7,326 nt of DNA from assembly GCA_039029915.1 (NCBI GenBank), contig JBCCFD010000411.1:1-7326 (forward strand), given 5' to 3'. The notes below the pieces were generated by a model that had not been told where the DNA came from, made no database searches, and saw only the letters and a list, made by a program, of their open reading frames with translations. Below, in pieces: positions 5,008 to 7,326 of this stretch; position 1 is the stretch's first letter; every line of letters starts with the position of its first letter. The stretch is from QQUD01 sp039029915. Lineage in GTDB: Bacteria; Chloroflexota; Anaerolineae; Promineifilales; Promineifilaceae. The position numbers and the translations under genes are program-made.

Positions 5008-6243
5008 TTAGAGGGCGTTATAAACTGCCTCAAACTGCTTTACAACCTGTCGCCAGTCGTATTTTTTAACAAACTCTGCGCTATTTAGAATAAGCTTTGT
5101 GCGGTTTTCGGGATTATCTAATAGGGACAATACGGCCGTTGCCATCTCATTCGCATTCTCCACCAAGAGCAATTCTTCACCGGACGTCACGGGGAAGCCC
5201 TCTGCCCCAACGGGCGTACTCACAATAGGCGTTCCAGACGCCATCGCTTCGATAATTTTCAAACGAGTCCCACTGCCTATGCGAAACGGCATGACAGCAA
5301 CCTTTGCCCCTTGCCAATACGGTGTCATCGATTCAACAAAACCTGTTACAGTAACGCCCGATTGGTCATGAAGCAAATCCAGTCGGTCGTGAGGTTTTTG
5401 ACCGACAATTGCCCAGCTGGTAGCGGGCCGTTTTTCTAAAATCAACGGCCACACCCGCTCAGCAAACCACAAAACCGCATCCACATTGGGCCGATAATCC
5501 ATCTTTCCAGTAAAAATAATGTCAAATGAAATAGGCTCATATCCCTGCTGCTGATATTTTGTCAAATCAATGCTGTTTGGAATCGAAACGATGCTAGGTG
5601 CCTGCGCCCCACGCCCCAATTCCTGTTCGCCAACAACCGCTTTGAGCAACGCCACATCTGCTTCTGAAACGGCCGTAACACCATCCGCTTCCAAACAGGC
5701 CCATCGCTCGAATTCTCGCAATCGTCGCACCTGAATCCATGAATACACGGCCGCTGGCAGCCGTTTGACGCGCCGAAGATCCGTTTGAAAATTACGATAC
5801 TGCAAATTTGTTTCAGCGTTGTGATTATCAAACACAATCTTACTTTTTGGCGCTATTTCACGGATAATCGAGATATAGCGAGCCAGCTCTATCCCTTCAA
5901 CTTGGACAATTTTAAACGGCCGTTCGCTCAAAATCGCCCGCAGCTTCACCTCAAAAATTGCGCTAGCCAACCGATGTGCCATATCAGGCTGAGACGTCGT
6001 TAGCAATTGCCAAAGCCGTTTAATCGTTGATCGTTTGGGAACATCAACCGTTTCCAAGCGATCAATTTTCTCCAAGAGTGGCCCAATCGTGTTCTCATCT
6101 ATCGACTGATTTTCTTCAACGAAACTAAGGAGTGACACGGTATGATGCTGAACCAAGCCACAAATAATGTGATAATTACGAAGGCTCGTCCCCTGATGTG
6201 GTGGGTATGGAAGCTGTGGTGTGAGTAATAAAATTTGGGACAT
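5008..6243 (-). CDS. GT4-type glycosyltransferase (GT-B fold)
   Basis: A 411-residue cytoplasmic or membrane-peripheral enzyme expected to transfer a sugar from a nucleotide donor. The N-terminal part has the proline-rich opening LLLTPQLPYPPHQGTSLRNY (residues 5-24) seen in sugar transferases that bind a lipid-linked or carbohydrate acceptor. The C-terminal donor domain includes FTGKMDYRPN, then IVGQKPHDRL, then the segment at 321-349 with RIGSGTRLKIIEAMASG and PIVSTPVGAEG. E332 is the second acid of the family's E-x7-E motif; the first position is serine (S324), as in a number of subfamilies with GSGTRLK. The overall pattern resembles the sugar transferases linked to PEP-CTERM/exopolysaccharide loci, though no such locus is visible. 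The start could be ATG 6243 or the TTG directly before it. No clear ribosome binding site precedes either; the upstream HD gene stops 13 nt before, so coupled translation is likely. Confidence 0.85.
   Translation of the reverse strand: MSQILLLTPQLPYPPHQGTSLRNYHIICGLVQHHTVSLLSFVEENQSIDENTIGPLLEKIDRLETVDVPKRSTIKRLWQLLTTSQPDMAHRLASAIFEVKLRAILSERPFKIVQVEGIELARYISIIREIAPKSKIVFDNHNAETNLQYRNFQTDLRRVKRLPAAVYSWIQVRRLREFERWACLEADGVTAVSEADVALLKAVVGEQELGRGAQAPSIVSIPNSIDLTKYQQQGYEPISFDIIFTGKMDYRPNVDAVLWFAERVWPLILEKRPATSWAIVGQKPHDRLDLLHDQSGVTVTGFVESMTPYWQGAKVAVMPFRIGSGTRLKIIEAMASGTPIVSTPVGAEGFPVTSGEELLLVENANEMATAVLSLLDNPENRTKLILNSAEFVKKYDWRQVVKQFEAVYNAL
5131..5140. repeat. ACGGCCGT core palindrome, one base off the 10-mer
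   Basis: TACGGCCGTT in the glycosyltransferase gene; on the coding strand it reads T-A-V. Confidence 0.7.
5668..5677. repeat. ACGGCCGT core palindrome, one base off the 10-mer (second)
   Basis: AACGGCCGTA in the same glycosyltransferase gene, again read as T-A-V on the coding strand. Confidence 0.7.
5915..5924. repeat. AACGGCCGTT palindrome, exact copy 5
   Basis: In the glycosyltransferase gene in the third possible codon phase, read as part of E-R-P-F. Confidence 0.85.
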
Positions 6244-6256
6244 CAAAAAAAGTGTA

Positions 6257-6835
6257 TCATAAGATGCCGTCAGCTACAGCTTTTTCAAGCCACGCTTCTA
6301 CAGCTGACCAAATCTTTGTGCTACCGGCTGAAATTCGCTTAGAATTTAAGCCAAACACCATCTCCTTGGTAATATTATTTTCTTTCCAGCCGCGACCCTC
6401 ATCATGGATATTGTGAAGCAGCGGCGGAATGCGATCAACAGCTTTGGCAAACTTTGCATCAGCTGATTCACCGGCTTCAAACTCCATCCATAGCGCCAAA
6501 TAATCATCATCAACCGCGGCTGGCAACAGGTTTAATAGCCGCTGAACGCCTGCAGCTTCTTCTCTTTTTTGAGCAACGGTTTCACTCGCGTAAATAATTT
6601 TATCCCCAGCATCGATTTCACCAAGATCGTGAATCAACAGCATTCGAATAACGCGATTAATATCAACCGGCTCATTGGCATAGGGATACAGCATTAAGGC
6701 GCTTACACAAACATGCCAGCTGTGTTCGGCTGAATTTTCGTATCTTTCCAAACCAACAGGACGCGATTTACGAAGAACAGCTTTCAGCTTGTCGACTTCA
6801 ATCATAAATTGCAAAATTTTTTCGACTTCTTCCAT
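6257..6835 (-). CDS. HD-domain phosphohydrolase, YfbR/HDDC2-like 5'-nucleotidase
   Basis: A 192-residue cytoplasmic metal-dependent phosphohydrolase. The HD-site residues line up with those of E. coli YfbR, a 5'-deoxynucleotidase acting on dNMPs: H38 (SAEHSWH), H69-D70 with E73 (HDLGEIDAGD), and D134 (KAVDRIPPLL). The opening LQFMIEVDKLKAVLRKSRP matches the usual YfbR/HDDC2 N-terminal helix, and 192 residues is close to the usual 190-205. I chose the ATG at 6835, two nt after the stop of the upstream glycosyltransferase gene, with AGAAGG further back. A TTG at 6892 would overlap that gene by 55 nt and add 19 residues unlike the family. The gene lies between two glycosyltransferases in a tight operon, so it may degrade nucleotide by-products; that is inference. 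The substrate is not proven by sequence. Confidence 0.82.
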   Translation of the reverse strand: MEEVEKILQFMIEVDKLKAVLRKSRPVGLERYENSAEHSWHVCVSALMLYPYANEPVDINRVIRMLLIHDLGEIDAGDKIIYASETVAQKREEAAGVQRLLNLLPAAVDDDYLALWMEFEAGESADAKFAKAVDRIPPLLHNIHDEGRGWKENNITKEMVFGLNSKRISAGSTKIWSAVEAWLEKAVADGIL

Positions 6836-6837
6836 TT

Positions 6838-7326
6838 TTAGCGATTTGCCTTCTTGTAAATATCCAAAGTTAGTTGAGCTGCTTTTTGCCAAGAGAAGGT
6901 TTTGGCGTGTTCATAGCCGATTTTTATCATCTTTGCTCGATGTTCCGAATCCAACAATGCCATTTCAATCGCGCCAGCTAGGGTGTCGATATCGTCGGGA
7001 TCATCAATCATGACGCCCTTGGGCCCCACAATTTCTGGCAAGGAGCCACGCCGACTCACAATGGCGGGGCAGCCACAGTTCATCGCTTCTAAAGCGGGTA
7101 AGCCAAAGCCCTCATAGTGGGATGGCGTCACTAACACCCCTGCACTATAGTAAAGATGAGCCAGCTGTTCATCAAACACACCGCTTAAATGACGAACGTG
7201 TTCGCGCAACCCTAACTCATCGATCGTGGTAAAAATGTCGTCGTAAATCCAGCCTTTACCGCCAACGATGATTAATGGCACATCAACGGCCGTTTCTTGC
7301 CTTAACTTCGCGTACGCCCGAATCAA
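6838..7326 (-). CDS. GT4 family glycosyltransferase, C-terminal part (5' partial)
   Basis: 162 residues of the donor-binding half of a GT-B glycosyltransferase; the frame is open to the window edge, so the N-terminal acceptor domain lies outside. Visible blocks are LIRAYAKLR at the edge, IIVGGKGW (about 19-26), the helix and strand leading to VRHLSGVF (44-51), then VTPSHYEGFGLPALEAM with E72 and E80 forming the classical E-x7-E donor motif, and PAIVSRRGSLPEIVG. This SHYEGFGLP form is typical of mannosyl- or glucosyl-transferases of family GT4, but the sugar cannot be read from it. The TTG at the very edge is an ordinary internal codon, not a start. It is the first visible gene of a tight minus-strand operon. 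Confidence 0.88.
   Translation of the reverse strand: MIRAYAKLRQETAVDVPLIIVGGKGWIYDDIFTTIDELGLREHVRHLSGVFDEQLAHLYYSAGVLVTPSHYEGFGLPALEAMNCGCPAIVSRRGSLPEIVGPKGVMIDDPDDIDTLAGAIEMALLDSEHRAKMIKIGYEHAKTFSWQKAAQLTLDIYKKANR
7285..7294. repeat. AACGGCCGTT palindrome, exact copy 6
   Basis: Within the partial glycosyltransferase gene at the right edge; coding-strand reading is E-T-A-V. Confidence 0.85.

Noticed and set aside
5099..6003. Reading frames opposite or out of frame within the glycosyltransferase gene
   Set aside because: The 411-residue glycosyltransferase frame has family motifs along its whole length, while the others show none.
4091..6243. Bacillithiol or mycothiol pathway (BshA/BshB or MshA/MshB) from the glycosyltransferase plus PIG-L pair
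   Set aside because: The glycosyltransferase has a GSGTRLK-type donor motif rather than the BshA/MshA pattern, the two genes are separated by 155 bp, and no ligase gene is visible.
6836..6892. Longer HD protein starting at a TTG at 6892
   Set aside because: It would overlap the upstream glycosyltransferase by 55 nt and add residues not seen in the YfbR/HDDC2 family; the ATG at 6835 fits the family N-terminus.
1..7326. CRISPR array, tRNA, rRNA, insertion sequence, toxin-antitoxin or defence system
   Set aside because: I found no regularly spaced direct repeats, no cloverleaf-like sequence, no transposase or nuclease motif and no pair of small overlapping genes; all reading frames with family features are accounted for.

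Overview
The window is ordinary bacterial chromosome with moderate GC and dense coding. It holds eight protein genes in two blocks of four that converge at about 3942-4090. I see no RNA gene, insertion sequence, CRISPR array or phage gene. The gene set (a DUF4129 membrane protein, DUF3592, HisJ-type PHP phosphatase, PIG-L deacetylase, GT4 glycosyltransferases), GTG and TTG starts, and heptamer repeats in the gaps suggest a Chloroflexota (Anaerolineae-like) bacterium. This lineage guess rests on general resemblance, not on a marker gene.

Plus-strand block. (1) The C-terminal 492 residues of a polytopic membrane protein ending in a DUF4129 domain; its 5' end is outside the window. (2) After a gap with a plausible sigma70-type promoter, a complete PHP-family histidinol-phosphatase. 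(3) A small two-helix DUF3592 protein that starts at TTG behind a strong Shine-Dalgarno site and a nested inverted repeat. (4) After a 229 bp gap with two inverted repeats, a phosphatidylcholine synthase (Pcs), recognised by the Pcs-specific spacing of its CDP-alcohol phosphotransferase motif. It implies phosphatidylcholine synthesis from CDP-diacylglycerol and free choline.

Minus-strand block, read from the right edge leftwards. (5) The C-terminal half of a GT4 glycosyltransferase, cut by the window end. (6) An HD-domain YfbR/HDDC2-like nucleotidase starting 2 nt after it. (7) A second GT4-type glycosyltransferase 13 nt further on. (8) After a 155 bp gap with a perfect 16 bp inverted repeat, a PIG-L (LmbE) zinc deacetylase. 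Two glycosyltransferases with a sugar N-deacetylase suggest assembly and trimming of a surface glycan or glycolipid; the nucleotidase could dispose of nucleotide by-products, but that is inference.

The most striking signal is not a gene. The palindrome AACGGCCGTT occurs six times exactly, and its core ACGGCCGT eight times, in 7.3 kb. The copies lie in six of the eight genes, on both coding strands and in all three codon phases. This looks like a genome-wide over-represented palindrome comparable in kind to cyanobacterial HIP1. Several gaps also contain sizeable inverted repeats near starts or ends of genes, two of which share GTGAA/TTCAC outer ends. I did not find a convincing new multi-gene system.
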